Shown one piece after another: positions 9,595 through 19,673 of a DNA stretch of 64,000 nucleotides; the first letter of the stretch is position 1; the number at the start of each line of letters is the position of its first letter. The DNA comes from Lepturacanthus savala. Lineage: Eukaryota; Chordata; Actinopteri; Scombriformes; Trichiuridae. The notes under the pieces are model-generated. The model made no database searches. It saw nothing but the letters and a program-made list of their open reading frames with translations, and had not been told where the DNA came from. The DNA is taken from contig CM060474.1 of the NCBI GenBank assembly GCA_030544235.1, forward strand, positions 62,001-126,000. The letters are read 5' to 3'. Position numbers and translations under genes: made by a program.

Positions 9595-10890
9595 TCATAG
9601 TTGTAAATAGCTATGCATGTGGAGTCCACAGTCTTGGCCGGGCTGTGGATTGCCCCACCTTCGTCTGTGGATATTTCCCATGTGACCTGGTCGGTCACAT
9701 GTTATGAAAGAAAAGACGGGACAGATCTTATTTATTGGCACCCAGTTTTGAGGAAAAAAAGAAGAAGAAACGTATGACACATCTTTTCCCACATGAAATG
9801 AATGAGAAGTTGTGAAACCTGACACATTTTCAGTAAAAGGCCCTATAGAAATTAGAAATAGTAGACTTGTAGTAGATACTGGTAGACTCAAAAGAATCCC
9901 TCCAACACCCACAACTCTTACTGTTTCTTTGGATTTTTTCAACTTTATGGATTTTGTTGGTTTTAAATTCGAAAGTGAAGCTCCTGTATCCACAAGACAT
10001 AAGGTCTCTATTTACCTCGATCATGAAATTAGGTTCTTCATTTGTTGTTGCCAATTTAATTAGTGGAGCTTGGATAACATTTCCTTCTGTTTTAATTTGG
10101 TCACTGTCCTGACAGCTCTATGAGTTGTGCGGTGGGGGATGCTGGTATTCCTCCTGAGTTCTCCCTAATGCCGCCATAGGCAGGGTATATTTGTTTTGTT
10201 GTGCTCTATGTGGACAGTCCCCTACCCAGTGATCTGGCTCACCACAAAAGAAGAAGGATCACATTCTGATTTGATTGATTGTCATGTATTTCTGTCCCTC
10301 CTTCCTCTGTTGTTGGTTCCCCTGCCACTGCAACCTCTCGGAGCTCCGCCTGTATAGTGAGAAACTTGAACATACATTAGCATTTCTTGCATTTTATAAT
10401 ATATTTGTTCTGTATTATCCCAATGATGCTGAGCTAGCTCTACTAGTTTATTCATAGGTTTTCCTGAGGACCCAACTGTCATTTGCACTTTCAATTAAAT
10501 TTTTGGTTGAAGGCTACTCACAAAGTTATATGCTGGATCACATTCCGCTGAACAGCTAAAGCTATCACATTGTAGAATGTCTGTGCTTCTTCGTAGGGTT
10601 ACTGGGAATTTCACATATCTCCAAATGTGAAGGTCACCAGACATTGATTCATGCGTCACATCAAAGCCAACTGAATTCCTTTGATGTTCCCCACCTTCCC
10701 TTTTGTTGACATCCAAATGTCTTTGTTTTCCTTGTGATTGCTTTGATCTCATGACATAGAAGCTATAGACCCACCACCATTCGGGGTTGACTTTCTGTAA
10801 CAGACTTGGTCTGTGACCGTATAGATCACTGAGAATAAATTTCCCACCATACAGCAAACTTGTACAAGACTCTGGAATTTTCTTCAACAA
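9595..10890 (-). pseudogene. Endogenous retrovirus/LTR-element gag and protease relic
   Basis: Read on the minus strand from 10,890 down. There is a capsid-like segment with THESMSGDLHIWRYVKFPVT (about 10,650-10,590), then a segment ending in a Gly/Arg-rich stretch (GGAPRGCSGRGTNNRGRR, about 10,345-10,292), then a nucleocapsid knuckle CGEPDHWVGDC (about 10,248-10,216). The first Cys of the expected CCHC is Phe, so the knuckle is damaged. Further on is a protease-like DTGAS motif with a downstream VVGVGG segment (about 9,990-9,900). Stops and frameshifts separate the parts (for example near 10,495, 10,265 and around 10,000). No polymerase, envelope or LTR was seen. This order (capsid, nucleocapsid, protease) is that of retroviral or gypsy-type gag-pro. 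It is a dead remnant. Confidence 0.7.
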
Positions 10891-11004
10891 ACATCACAAA
10901 AAAACAAAAAACTGTAACTAAGCCGATTGCGCAGTATGACATTTTTCGGGGTACTTGTATAGATGCTAGATTTCAGTGCTTCTCTGACTTCAAACTTCCG
11001 ATTT
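10891..11004. other. Junction between gag relic and hairpin
   Basis: Short non-coding stretch; nothing recognised. Confidence 0.4.
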
Positions 11005-11047
11005 ACAAGGACAACTGAATGCACCTCGTGCATTCAGTTGTCCTTGT
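11005..11047. repeat. Perfect 20-bp inverted repeat (hairpin)
   Basis: ACAAGGACAACTGAATGCAC (11,005-11,024) is the exact reverse complement of 11,028-11,047, with a 3-base CTC loop. Twenty of twenty bases pair. It could be a mobile-element end, a cruciform, or a short fold-back duplication. Confidence 0.95.
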
Positions 11048-11343
11048 GAAAGTTGTCCAACTGAAAAACACTGCGACGATCACTTTCGCCTTTATTTAAC
11101 CTGTTTGTTGACTTACGTAGGGACAGTGTGGGAGAGGGGGACAGATCGGTGTCACTGTAAATGTGTCCTCTGTGCTATCTGCGCCCATGCAGACATAAAA
11201 AAGTTTTTTTATGTTTGTATAATATTTATTTTTGAAGGCGCATTTGTAGCCCATAGATAGACCCACGCTCTGGTTCTTCCGGCCGGCATCCGACACAGTG
11301 CAACAGTTTTCACCCGTTTTACAAAAGTTAGCGGTTCACCAAG
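11048..11343. other. Non-genic stretch
   Basis: No recognised feature; small ORFs here have no family resemblance. Confidence 0.4.
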
Positions 11344-11548
11344 TTAAAGCAAGAGTAACGAGACCATTGGTTTTAAAAATGTAATGCAATAGAAAATGCA
11401 ATAGAAAGTACAGATACTTGTGTGAAAATGTAATGACTAGAAGTCAGAAGTAGGCAGAAAAAATAGTAATGGAGTAAAGTATAGATACCTAAAAAGTGTA
11501 CGTAAGTACACTAACAAAGTATTTGTACTTCATTACTTGACACCTCTG
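11344..11548 (+). mobile_element. TACTTAAGTAC-type fish MITE fragment, copy 2
   Basis: Direct repeat of 8,542-8,733 with a small internal duplication (AATGCAATAGAAA repeated). The two copies bracket the 2.6-kb stretch that contains the minisatellite, gag relic and hairpin. Confidence 0.6.
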
Positions 11549-12099
11549 ATGATACCCCAGTTTTTAAGCTGGAAGTGCTCAGTTCTGATGTTATGTTGTG
11601 TGTAGCTCCGAGTTCCGACGTCCAATAAAGCATCATCTCGACCCATGTGTGGTCCTAGAGGAGCAGGTTCTTTTGCCTGTGCCTGCCGCGTGAACCTGAT
11701 TCAAATGGCTGAATGATTAACTCAAAGAGTAAGTGATGATTTGTCTATTGAGCCAAAGAAGGAAACAAAAAATCAGCATTTTTTTTTCTTTTAAGAACCA
11801 AAAGGTATAAATATCCAATGCCTGTTGCCTTTCCAAATAGACCCCCTATGGAAATGTTACCATCATCACCGCCATGTACTGCTAGTGTCTCTCTGTTTCT
11901 GGCAGTTTTGCAGGCCTGAATACCTACCTCTTGAGTGCTACCTCAGTTTGGATGTTGAATTCCAAAAAAGTTTGAGAAAGAACATGCTCCTCGAGTTGCT
12001 TTGTCTTTGATAGTAATGGGATTATGATGATGCTGTGTCTTAGGCCACGTGTATAATCCGTTTCAAATTAAGCTTCCAATCTATATATTGGCACCGACT
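11549..12099. other. Non-genic stretch
   Basis: No gene recognised. One polyadenylation-like AATAAA lies at about 11,624; otherwise ordinary AT-rich sequence. Confidence 0.4.
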
Positions 12100-12283
12100 A
12101 ATTTATTTTATGTATTTTTTTTTATGTTACTTTATACTTTAAGTAGATTTATGAGCACATACCTTTTCAGTTTACTTGAGTAAAGACATCAAGTTGATAC
12201 ATAAACTTTTACCAGAGTGTTTTTAAACTGCAGTATCTATACTTTTACTTAAGTAACAAATGTGTGTACTTTTGACACCACTG
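12100..12283 (-). mobile_element. Related fish MITE end (ACTTTATACTT...ACCACTG)
   Basis: Contains ATGTTACTTTATACTTTAAG, TTACTTGAGTAAA and ends GTGTGTACTTTTGACACCAC then TG, resembling the terminus of the abundant teleost CAGTGGTG...AAGTAC element. Fragment only. Confidence 0.5.
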
Positions 12284-12330
12284 ATATAAACCCAGTTTTG
12301 TGCAACCGGTTCCCAAAACTCAGTTAAAGG

Positions 12331-12360
12331 TAGGGTGGGGTTAGGGTTAGGGTTAGGGTT
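12331..12360 (+). repeat. Interstitial (TTAGGG)-like repeat
   Basis: TAGGGTGGGG followed by about three perfect TTAGGG units. Too short to indicate a chromosome end; typical of interstitial telomeric motif insertions or drift. Confidence 0.8.
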
Positions 12361-12399
12361 AAACTTGCTTCGAGCAGGCAGCATTTTAAAAAAAAAACA

Positions 12400-13672
12400 C
12401 CTCACAAGACCAACCCCCTGTCTCCAGACTCCCCCGTGAAGCCACGTCCCCAGAGAACAGGAGCGTGCACCGCTTGTTCTCGAAGGTTAGCGAAAGCAAC
12501 GCTACTACATTCCGCTAAGTTTTTTCGTATGGCTCATTCACAGGTAAGAAAATTCCTCACAACATCATAATTAACCTAAAAGACTAACATTATGGCTATT
12601 TAAAGTTATATTTATTAATATATTAGATTAGAGGTTTGACTTTTCAGTTTTTATTTTTATAGGTTTAAGCCAAGTAAAAACAGCAAATCTCTGTTAACTG
12701 TTCACCTTGTTGCTTTGAACGCATTGAGCAGTGTATATCACCATTATGTTTTTTTTGACCAAATATCTTTACAGTAGTGTGCAGAATTTTACATCATAGC
12801 TAAAGTTATCCTAATTTATCAAGTTTATAATATGTAGCTGAATCACAAGTGTGTTTTGTTTGACTTTTAGCTGTGTTATATACATTGTTCATTTATTTAG
12901 AGCTTCCATGATGAGAGCCTTGTTGGTTCTGATTCTCATTATACTCTGGAGCCATCTACATCCAGAGGACAACCCCAGCGACATGTAAGAGGAGCACCAA
13001 GGGACCGAAGAGGAAGAAGAGGAAGATGAAGGGCACGCGGAGACCGGACAAGTGGTCTTGTAGACGAAGACATAAAAAGAGTACAAGATCTTCAAGCCCG
13101 AAGGATTGCTGACGAGCAGGTATTTATCACATTACTTCTCTGTTATCCATTTTAAATAGCCCATTATAACTGATTTTATTTTGTTAGTTTTTATTGTTTT
13201 CATGTATAAATTATGCTTTTATGCAGCGCTTTGAGATTGTTTTCAATGAAAATGCATTACAAATCAAATGATATTACTTTTTAAACGTATCTTGCCTTTG
13301 ACAAAGTACTGTTTTTATCTTAATCGAGTTTTCAGTGACTTGTTAACTTACCTATAATGGACTGTATACATAAAATACAAGGACAACATGGCTGTTCTTT
13401 AGAGTTTGTTATTTTATTTACAGGCCAGGATTCACTCACTGAGCTTAGAACAATCACATGAACTGCTGGAGCTCTGTCTGACCCGTGACTTCAGTCTAAT
13501 GCTCGACGTGCTCCAACTTACATCCAGTGCCCCTCCATCAGACCCCCCAGCTGCAGGGTGACCCCCATGGTGTGTCTACACAAACTGCCAGGAGATGCCC
13601 ACGGATATAGAGAGAAAATGCTGTGGACAAGTTCAGGACTCCTGCTACTGGCAGTTGTGTGGATCTGTATGA
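12400..13672 (+). pseudogene. P2X7 C-terminal-domain-like mini-gene, right copy: complete exon set, two nonsense codons
   Basis: Three exons on the plus strand. Exon 1 has a 5' leader and ATG at 12,529 (MAHSQ), with donor CAG|GTAAGA at 12,543/12,544. Exon 2 is 12,901-13,119. Exon 3 is 13,424-13,672. All junctions are phase 0 with AG/GT borders, so the full product would be 160 codons. Exon 2 carries TGA at 13,027-13,029 inside the Arg-rich region and exon 3 carries TGA at 13,559-13,561 (a CGA-to-TGA change relative to the left copy) just before the WCVYTNC Cys patch. Compared with the left copy, exon 2 has 9 base differences (8 change or end the peptide) and exon 3 has 3. The domain resembles the P2X7 cytoplasmic zinc-binding region; no channel segments are present. 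Exon 1 lies outside the inverted duplication, so only this copy keeps a start. Confidence 0.65.
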
Positions 13673-13969
13673 TATATTTAAAGTTAAAACTAAATAAATC
13701 ACAGTTTATTGGTCAGGAGACTCAAGAAAATAAAAAAAAAAAAACATTAAAACAAAGACATATAGAATATATCAGGATCACATCAAGAAAAAAGGGAGTA
13801 AAAACTATGAATACACATTTAAACTACTCAGGACTTTCAGTGGGAAAATAATGATGAAATGATGAAATAATGATGAATAAAATAATTTACTTTTTAATAT
13901 ATATATACTTTTTAATCTCTAAATCGTTGAATTATCAAATTTATCGGTTTCGGAATCTTCTGGAAGGAC
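13673..13969. other. 3' flank of right P2X7-C-like copy
   Basis: AT-rich with an A11-12 run near 13,732-13,743 and ATGATGAAATAATGATGA repeats near 13,850-13,880 that are longer than in the left arm. An ORF of about 97 codons in another frame is a shadow of exon 3. Confidence 0.5.
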
Positions 13970-14005
13970 TGACGTCATCATCCAGCATAGACAGCGGCCA
14001 TCTTG
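13970..14005 (-). promoter_or_regulatory. CRE and YY1-like motifs (right arm)
   Basis: TGACGTCA (13,970-13,977) and GCGGCCATCTTG (13,994-14,005), mirror of 5,338-5,373 and unchanged between arms. Confidence 0.4.
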
Positions 14006-14042
14006 TTCTCTCCCTTTGACTCTCAGCTCCACTCAGTAGTTA

Positions 14043-14719
14043 TGGGAATTGTCGTTCACTTTGAAGAACTAGTTCAGTTCAGATCGTTCAGTAAAAAAAA
14101 CCATTCATTTCGTTCATTTCGTTCACTCTGTGCTTTCTGCTTTCCTATTCAACAAATAAGCGTTCACTGAACCGTTTCCCTGCTAGTGGGTGCGAACCGT
14201 TCACTGAACTACTTTCCTCCAAGTGGGTGCGAACCTTTCACTGATCCGCTTCCCTGTTAGTGGGTGCGAAACGTTCAGTGAACCGCTTCCCTGCTAGTGG
14301 GTGCGAACCGTTCACTGAACCACTTGCCCATAGGTCTGAGCCATTTAGTGAACAGCTTCGCGTGAAATAGTTCTGAACGAATCCACTGAATTTAAGGGGA
14401 AGCCGTTCAGTGTACGGTTCGCTCTTTTTTTTTTTTTTTTTGAATATATAGCTTTTTAAAACTCAGACATTTTACAGTAAAGGTTGGTTAAAAACAATAA
14501 TACTGTTAACATTATTATTAATAATAATAATAATAATAACTATTGTTATTATTATTATCCTTATTAAAAATAACCAATAAATCAGAAATCATTTTGTTGC
14601 ATTTTATTGTCGAATAGGAAACACACCAGCACACACATACACACATAGACACACGCCCCAACCCCTCCCCCCCCACGATCTGAAATGAACTAGTTCTTCA
14701 AAGTGAACGACAATTCCCA
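14043..14719. mobile_element. 0.7-kb TIR element with 37-bp minisatellite (right arm)
   Basis: Mirror of 4,600-5,300: inverted termini TGGGAATTGTCGTTCACTTT at 14,043 and its partner ending at 14,719, with the GTTCASTGAAC tandem array near 14,160-14,335 between them. The T-run is 17 bases and the 23 bases beside the left-arm A-run are absent. Confidence 0.65.
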
Positions 14720-14742
14720 AAGTGAACGGCTCGGCGGAGCAC

Positions 14743-14768
14743 CACACACACACACACACACACACACA
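14743..14768 (+). repeat. (CA)13 microsatellite
   Basis: Mirror of the (TG)28 run at 4,521-4,576, shorter by 15 units. Confidence 0.95.
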
Positions 14769-14841
14769 GTCCCGCCCTCCTCACGCGTGTAGTACAACCA
14801 GGAAAGCTGCTGCTGTTTTCTAGCTTGCCTAGGGAGGAAAT

Positions 14842-15113
14842 ATGATTGGTGACCAGACTGTTCAGCCAATTAAGGACGCCGCGAACGAAAAGAACGGGTC
14901 TTTTCGAGGAAGTGAACTAGGTTCACCAAAAAGAACTCGTTCTTTTGATTCGTTCGTTCACAACCGACACAACACTACCACTCAGAGAACAAAGGACTTT
15001 GCTGCTGCTCCGCTGTTTATTGGACTATTAGACAGATTTAGACGAAAATCGCATTTTTGTGGATTATTTAATCGTTTCCTTGGATCCCGGACGCCTGTGA
15101 CCGGCTTCAACAG
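14842..15113 (+). promoter_or_regulatory. Candidate 5' exon with strong splice donor (right arm)
   Basis: Open for about 90 codons and ending at CTTCAACAG|GTAAGATAG (edge 15,113). The peptide resembles nothing I recognise, so an untranslated first exon is as likely as coding sequence. No acceptor partner identified. Confidence 0.25.
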
Positions 15114-16020
15114 GTAAGATAGACTTCTTCTGAGTAAATGACTATTTTCTTTGCCTCGTCATCCCGTTAGCATTAGCCTGTTAGCTACTTCGCCAGAGTG
15201 CTTCTGACATAACTGCTTTTAGTATTTAAATGGTTTTATGTCCGCGTGGCAGTCTGTGTCCGAGACGAAAAGTTATGTTTTTGTCAGGATTTGCTTTTTT
15301 GGTCGTTTTTTTTACCGTGTGATGTTGATGTGTGATGTTAGCATTAATGCTGTTGTTAGCCGTGTGTGTGTGTGTCTTACTATGACTGGGTGGGTGTTTC
15401 TTGGTGAGGACAATTTATATTTTTGACAGGATTGTTGTTTTTGTTCGTGTATTGTGGTTATTGTTAGCATTAGTGCCGTTAGGCCGCTAGCTTCTTAGCC
15501 CTTTGTGTAAGACATAACTACTGTTACTGTATTTGGAGGGTGTGTGTGTGAAAATCTGCTTTTGATAGAATGAGCGTTTATTAATCACTGTCGTGTGATC
15601 TTAATGGAGTTAAAGTTTTGCAGTTAAAAAGTTTAGGTACATCAGTATTATGTACTGTATAATATAATATCAGAATATTGTTATTGACATCAGTCATTTT
15701 CAGTCAGATATTAATCAGAGTTTATTATTCTGTTTCTAGTATTGCCTAAACAATACTACTGTTTTTAATATACTTTATGTAAGGCGACCTTGAGGCTACG
15801 AAAGGCGCCCAATAAATAAAATGTATTATTATTATTATTTATATAGTGACTTTACTTTTAGTTGAGTTTTAATAAACACATCTAGCTAGTCTTGTGAGTT
15901 AATGTAGTAAAGTATTGCAGTAAAGATGTAAACAGTGTATCTCTGGTATTTATTTGTAGTCAATAATACCACACAGTAATCTGAGTCAATGAGTTTATTG
16001 GTGTGTGTGTGTGTAGTTGA
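15114..16020. other. Non-genic stretch (right arm)
   Basis: Mirror of 3,277-4,179: GTTAGCATTAGC words, a GCGCCCAATAAATAAAATG repeat-tail block near 15,805-15,824 followed by ATT repeats, and a GT run at about 16,000-16,014. Confidence 0.6.
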
Positions 16021-16195
16021 ACATACACAGCAAAATCACAAGTGTTAATTCAACTCGCATAGAGTTAATCTTAACACTTTTCCCGAGTTTATATAATTCT
16101 GACGGATTCTGAGTAAAAATTACACTTAACAGTGTTAATATTTTCACTCTTTAATAGTGTTAAAATTTGACACCCTAAGTGTCATTTTATGACAC
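16021..16195 (-). mobile_element. AGTGTTAA-rich MITE-like fragment, first half (right arm)
   Basis: Starts ACATACACAGCAAAATCACA and is dense in AGTGTTAA motifs. Continues after the L1 at 21,943, which also has AGTGTTAATTTT words, so the L1 split this element. Confidence 0.55.
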
Positions 16196-16210
16196 CACAT
16201 CGGTGCACTT
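16196..16210 (+). other. L1 target-site duplication, 3'-side copy
   Basis: CACATCGGTGCACTT abuts the T-rich (minus-strand A-rich) end of the L1. The 5'-side copy at 21,928-21,942 is CACATAGGTGCACTT: 14 of 15 bases match. Confidence 0.85.
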
Positions 16211-16497
16211 ATTTTTATTCTTTGTTTTAACATTTAAATATGCAAAGTTTTCACAAAATACATATGTACATAATACAGGTACAACAGACAGGGCCATCTA
16301 TAGCAAAATAAAATGCAAGATATCACTCATAGCTGATATTTGGAAAAAAAATAATAATAATAAATAAAATGAGTTGGCCTAACGGGCCTTCATGTCCATA
16401 GCTCTCACATGAGTCACTCTCGGTTTAACATTTCAGTCCGTAGTGAAACAGGGTGCCCCCCAGGGGTGCGTGTTCCTCCACACGTTCATCATGGTGT

Positions 16498-18720
16498 CTA
16501 ATTTGGGAATCTCAGCACGGAAAAGTTCAAAATTCTCCACACAGAGCATTCCAAAATCAATGAGATTGCTTCTGGTCCAAGTAAAATTGTCGGGCACTCA
16601 TTACTCAGCCATTTCCTGGTTATTGCTTTCTTACTACTTGCTAATAGTATTTGTAATAAGTACCTATCTTGTTTATTCATCACAATCGGTGTTTCCTAAA
16701 TATATAACACTGAAGCTTAGGTCAAGCTGCATGTTAATTATTGAGCTGATTGCTGTTACTACCTCTACCCAATATGAAGAAATATTAGGGCAATCCCAAA
16801 ATATATGGAAGTGGCCAGCAGACATGTCACCACACCTTCTCCAACACTGTCCGTGTTCTGGGTTGTTGGTTTGTAACCTTTTAATTTTGGGAGTTATGAA
16901 AAACCTTAAATTGTTTTTCCAGGTGAATTCTCTCCACAGATCTGAGCTGGAGGTAGTGGATTGTGTCCTACAAATGTTTACCCAGTCATCTTCAGTTAAC
17001 TGTATGTTAGCTTCTTTCTCCCATCTTGATTTAATATACATTGTGGAATGACCCCTGTCAAGTTGTAGAGCAGAATAAATCCTGGAGATCAGTTTTCTGT
17101 CAGTATCACCCTTCCATGCCTTATATATCCTGATCAGGTTCATTCCTTCTTCTCCAATAGTTTTTATGTTTTTATCAAAATAGTGTCTTAGTTGAAGGTA
17201 TCTGAAGAAATCGCGTTTGTCCAGATCATGAGTTTCTGTGAGGCGTTGAAAGGGATCTAATCCAGTATTTTATCCAGAGGAAATTTTGCAGTATGAGGTG
17301 ATGCCCAGTTCTGTCCAGTGTCTTAATCTGCTGTCCAGTTTTTTTTGGAGGGTTTTGTCTCCCAATATAGACGGGAGAGGTACTCTCATTAAATTTTGTT
17401 CCAAGTCCTTCCATTTTTCATCGCATTCAGGATCACAACAGCAGACCAGAAATCGCAGCTGTGCTGCCCTATAATAATCTTCCAGGCAGGGCAAGGGCCA
17501 TTCCACCTTTGTCCTTAGGCAGCTGTAATGTCTTAAAACTAATCCGTGTTTTTTATTTTTTTCAAATAAATGTTGATATCATCATATTCCATTCGATGAA
17601 TTACCTGGGAGGTATACACTGAAAAAGGTATAAGAGTAGGTAGTATATTCATCTTGATGATTTCTATCCGGTTGTGCATGTTTGTCGGTGGTAATAACCA
17701 GCGACTGAGGTCTGCTTTAATGTCCGCTGTTATGGGGGTATAGTTTTGGTCAAATATGGTAGTTAAATCTTTTGGACTCCAAGGTGTTTGATTACGTTGC
17801 CTGCCCATTTAAATTTACATGTTCTATAAATGCTTTCTTGTGGTCCCGGGTTAAAGGTCAAAGTCTGAGTTTTCTGTAAATTTAATTTGTAACCAGAATA
17901 TGAGTCAAATTCTTTGAGTAGAGACATTAATTTAGGTAGACTTACTTGAGGGTTAGTGAGAGTTAAGAGAATGTCTGCATATAGGCAAATTTTATATTGT
18001 GTGTTTCCACTCAGTATCCTAGTTATATCTTCATCCTCACTTATTACCTGTGCCAATGGCTCAATAAAGAGTGCAAAAAGTGTGGGATTAAGGGGGCATC
18101 CCTGACGACATCCCCTCTCAAGCAACACTGTCTTGGATAAGTATCCGTTTATTTTAATTCTTGCCGTGGGGGAGCAGTATAGAGATTTAAAGCATTCAAT
18201 TACCTGATCATTGAAGCCTAGGCGTTTAAGCACCATATATAAGTATTCCCAACGGACCGAATCAAAAGCCTTTTCAGCATCTAGACTAATAACTACGGAT
18301 TTCAAATTACTTTTTCTCATTTGGGTGGTGAAGGGCCCGCCATACGCTGTCCTGGGTTGTCCGTCTGATCTGGATCTATCAGATCGGGGACAATATTTTC
18401 CATTCTTTTTGCTAAGATTGATGCATATATTCTATAATCCATATTTAATACTGATATGGTTCTGTGAGAACTACATTCTGTCTTGTTATTAATTGCTTTA
18501 GAGATTACTGAAATTATTGCTTGTCTCCATGAAAGTGGTGTCTCCCCCCCCTTTAAGAGTATAGTTAAAACATTCTTTTAGTATTGGTACCAAAGTTTCT
18601 CTGAAGGTTTTGTACCACTCAGATGCATAGCCGTCGGCTCCTGGCATTGTATTTTCTTTCAGTTTCGTTATGGCCATATTTATTTCTTCCTCTGTTATCT
18701 TTTTGTCATTATTCTATTCT
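16498..18720 (-). pseudogene. LINE ORF2 reverse transcriptase and C-terminus, broken (right arm)
   Basis: Reverse-complement twin of 600-2,795. The conceptual peptides of its longest open pieces (18,320-17,763; 17,808-17,539; 17,506-17,270; 17,143-16,673) are identical to those of the left arm, including the one-codon loss that turns the YADD catalytic box into LYADILL (about 17,985). Shared frameshifts show that the damage came before the duplication. Confidence 0.92.
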
Positions 18721-18880
18721 GTTATGTTCCTACTGGTGGTAAATCTAGGCATGCTAAGAAGTATGATATAACTGTTGATTCGGCTGCCCGAGGTTACGTG
18801 TATAATTTCCTATAGTACACTTCAAAAGAGTTTTGAATGTCTTCCAGTTTATGACACATCTTATCATTACATCTTATCAT

Positions 18881-18888
18881 GTACGTAT
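18881..18888 (+). other. hAT target-site duplication, left
   Basis: GTACGTAT; partner GTATGTAT at 19,674-19,681 (seven of eight bases match). Eight bases is the hAT-type duplication length. Confidence 0.75.
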
Positions 18889-19673
18889 TAGTGCTGTCAA
18901 TCGATTAAAAAAATTAATTGAATTAATTACAGGATTTTGTAATTAATTAATCGAATTAATCACATTTTAATGTCATATCCGCTAAAGGTCTCCTGATAAA
19001 GAATTTGAATTCTAGGATATTAATGAATTGTAATGCATGACTAATCAATTGAATACAGTAAGAAGAGAAGATCTGAAATCCAATGTTTTATTGGTGAACT
19101 GTGCTTCATGAATTACATCCAAAAGTAAAGGTCTAGCACATTAAACCAGTTAGACCAAGTGCATTATTCATAAATGTAAAACAAATACAACAATTCAGTT
19201 AAATAAATAAAATTCTGAAATAAAATAAAGAAGTCACTTAAGCTCAATATAGCAATTCAAAAATGAATAATAGAAGTCATATATTTTGCGCTGCATTGTG
19301 CCAACATAGTTTTGCTCTGTGAGACCAAACACGTGTGGTTTGAACCAATCAGATCATCGCATTTGTTTAGCTCGGCTCGCCTCGCGTTGCATAGCAACCA
19401 GAGACGCGCTCAGACTTGTTGCTCCGTGCCAAATGGCACAGACAGACACCGAAACAACGTAGATTACACTGAAACGAGCACACTGGAATTGTTCCAGCAC
19501 TCGGATAATGTAACTAACTACTAACTAACTAATGTGACTTTAGTACATCGTTTTCTTTATTTAACATGGGATTTTCGCCACCATTGATACTCATAATTAA
19601 TTGCGTTAAATTTAACGTGTTAAATTGCAGTGTAATTAATTAATCGAATTAACGTGTTAAAATGACAGCTCTA
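18889..19673. mobile_element. hAT-like non-autonomous element, 785 bp
   Basis: Termini TAGTGCTGTCAA and (reverse complement) TAGAGCTGTCAT, with an 8-bp target duplication on both sides, inside L1 ORF2. AATTAATCGATTAA-like sub-repeats lie at both ends. The interior has no transposase. A CCAAT box (about 19,344-19,350) and an RFX/X-box-like GTTGCATAGCAAC (19,386-19,398) lie close together, so the element carries promoter-like sequence. The left-arm twin is cut at window base 1. Confidence 0.85.
19386..19398 (+). promoter_or_regulatory. RFX/X-box-like palindrome within hAT-like element
   Basis: GTTGCATAGCAAC is a near-perfect RFX half-site pair, about 40 bp from an AACCAATCAG CCAAT box. Binding is not shown by sequence alone. 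Confidence 0.4.

Larger units (their letters stand above)
12643..19297 (-). repeat. Right arm of large inverted duplication
   Basis: Mirror copy of 1-6,710. Homology begins near 12,643, inside intron 1 of the P2X7-C-like gene, and is followed outward to 19,297 where the partner leaves the window. Right-only differences include an insertion of about 20 bp near 12,712-12,731, about 30-40 extra bases of ATGATGAAATAA-like sequence near 13,855-13,910, a shorter CA run and loss of 23 bp next to the T-run at 14,425-14,441. A 6-kb non-palindromic spacer separates the arms. Confidence 0.95.

Noticed and set aside
12331..12360. Telomere
   Set aside because: Only about three TTAGGG units, embedded in ordinary sequence on both sides.
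16443..17051. 202-codon ORF and its mirror at 2,247-2,855
   Set aside because: Antisense shadow of the L1 ORF2 C-terminal region; the L1 motifs lie on the other strand.
1..19297. Inverted repeat as a sequencing (missed-adapter) artefact
   Set aside because: A 6-kb non-palindromic spacer, arm-specific indels, different microsatellite lengths and base differences show two real, separately evolved copies, although long-read confirmation is still listed as a check.
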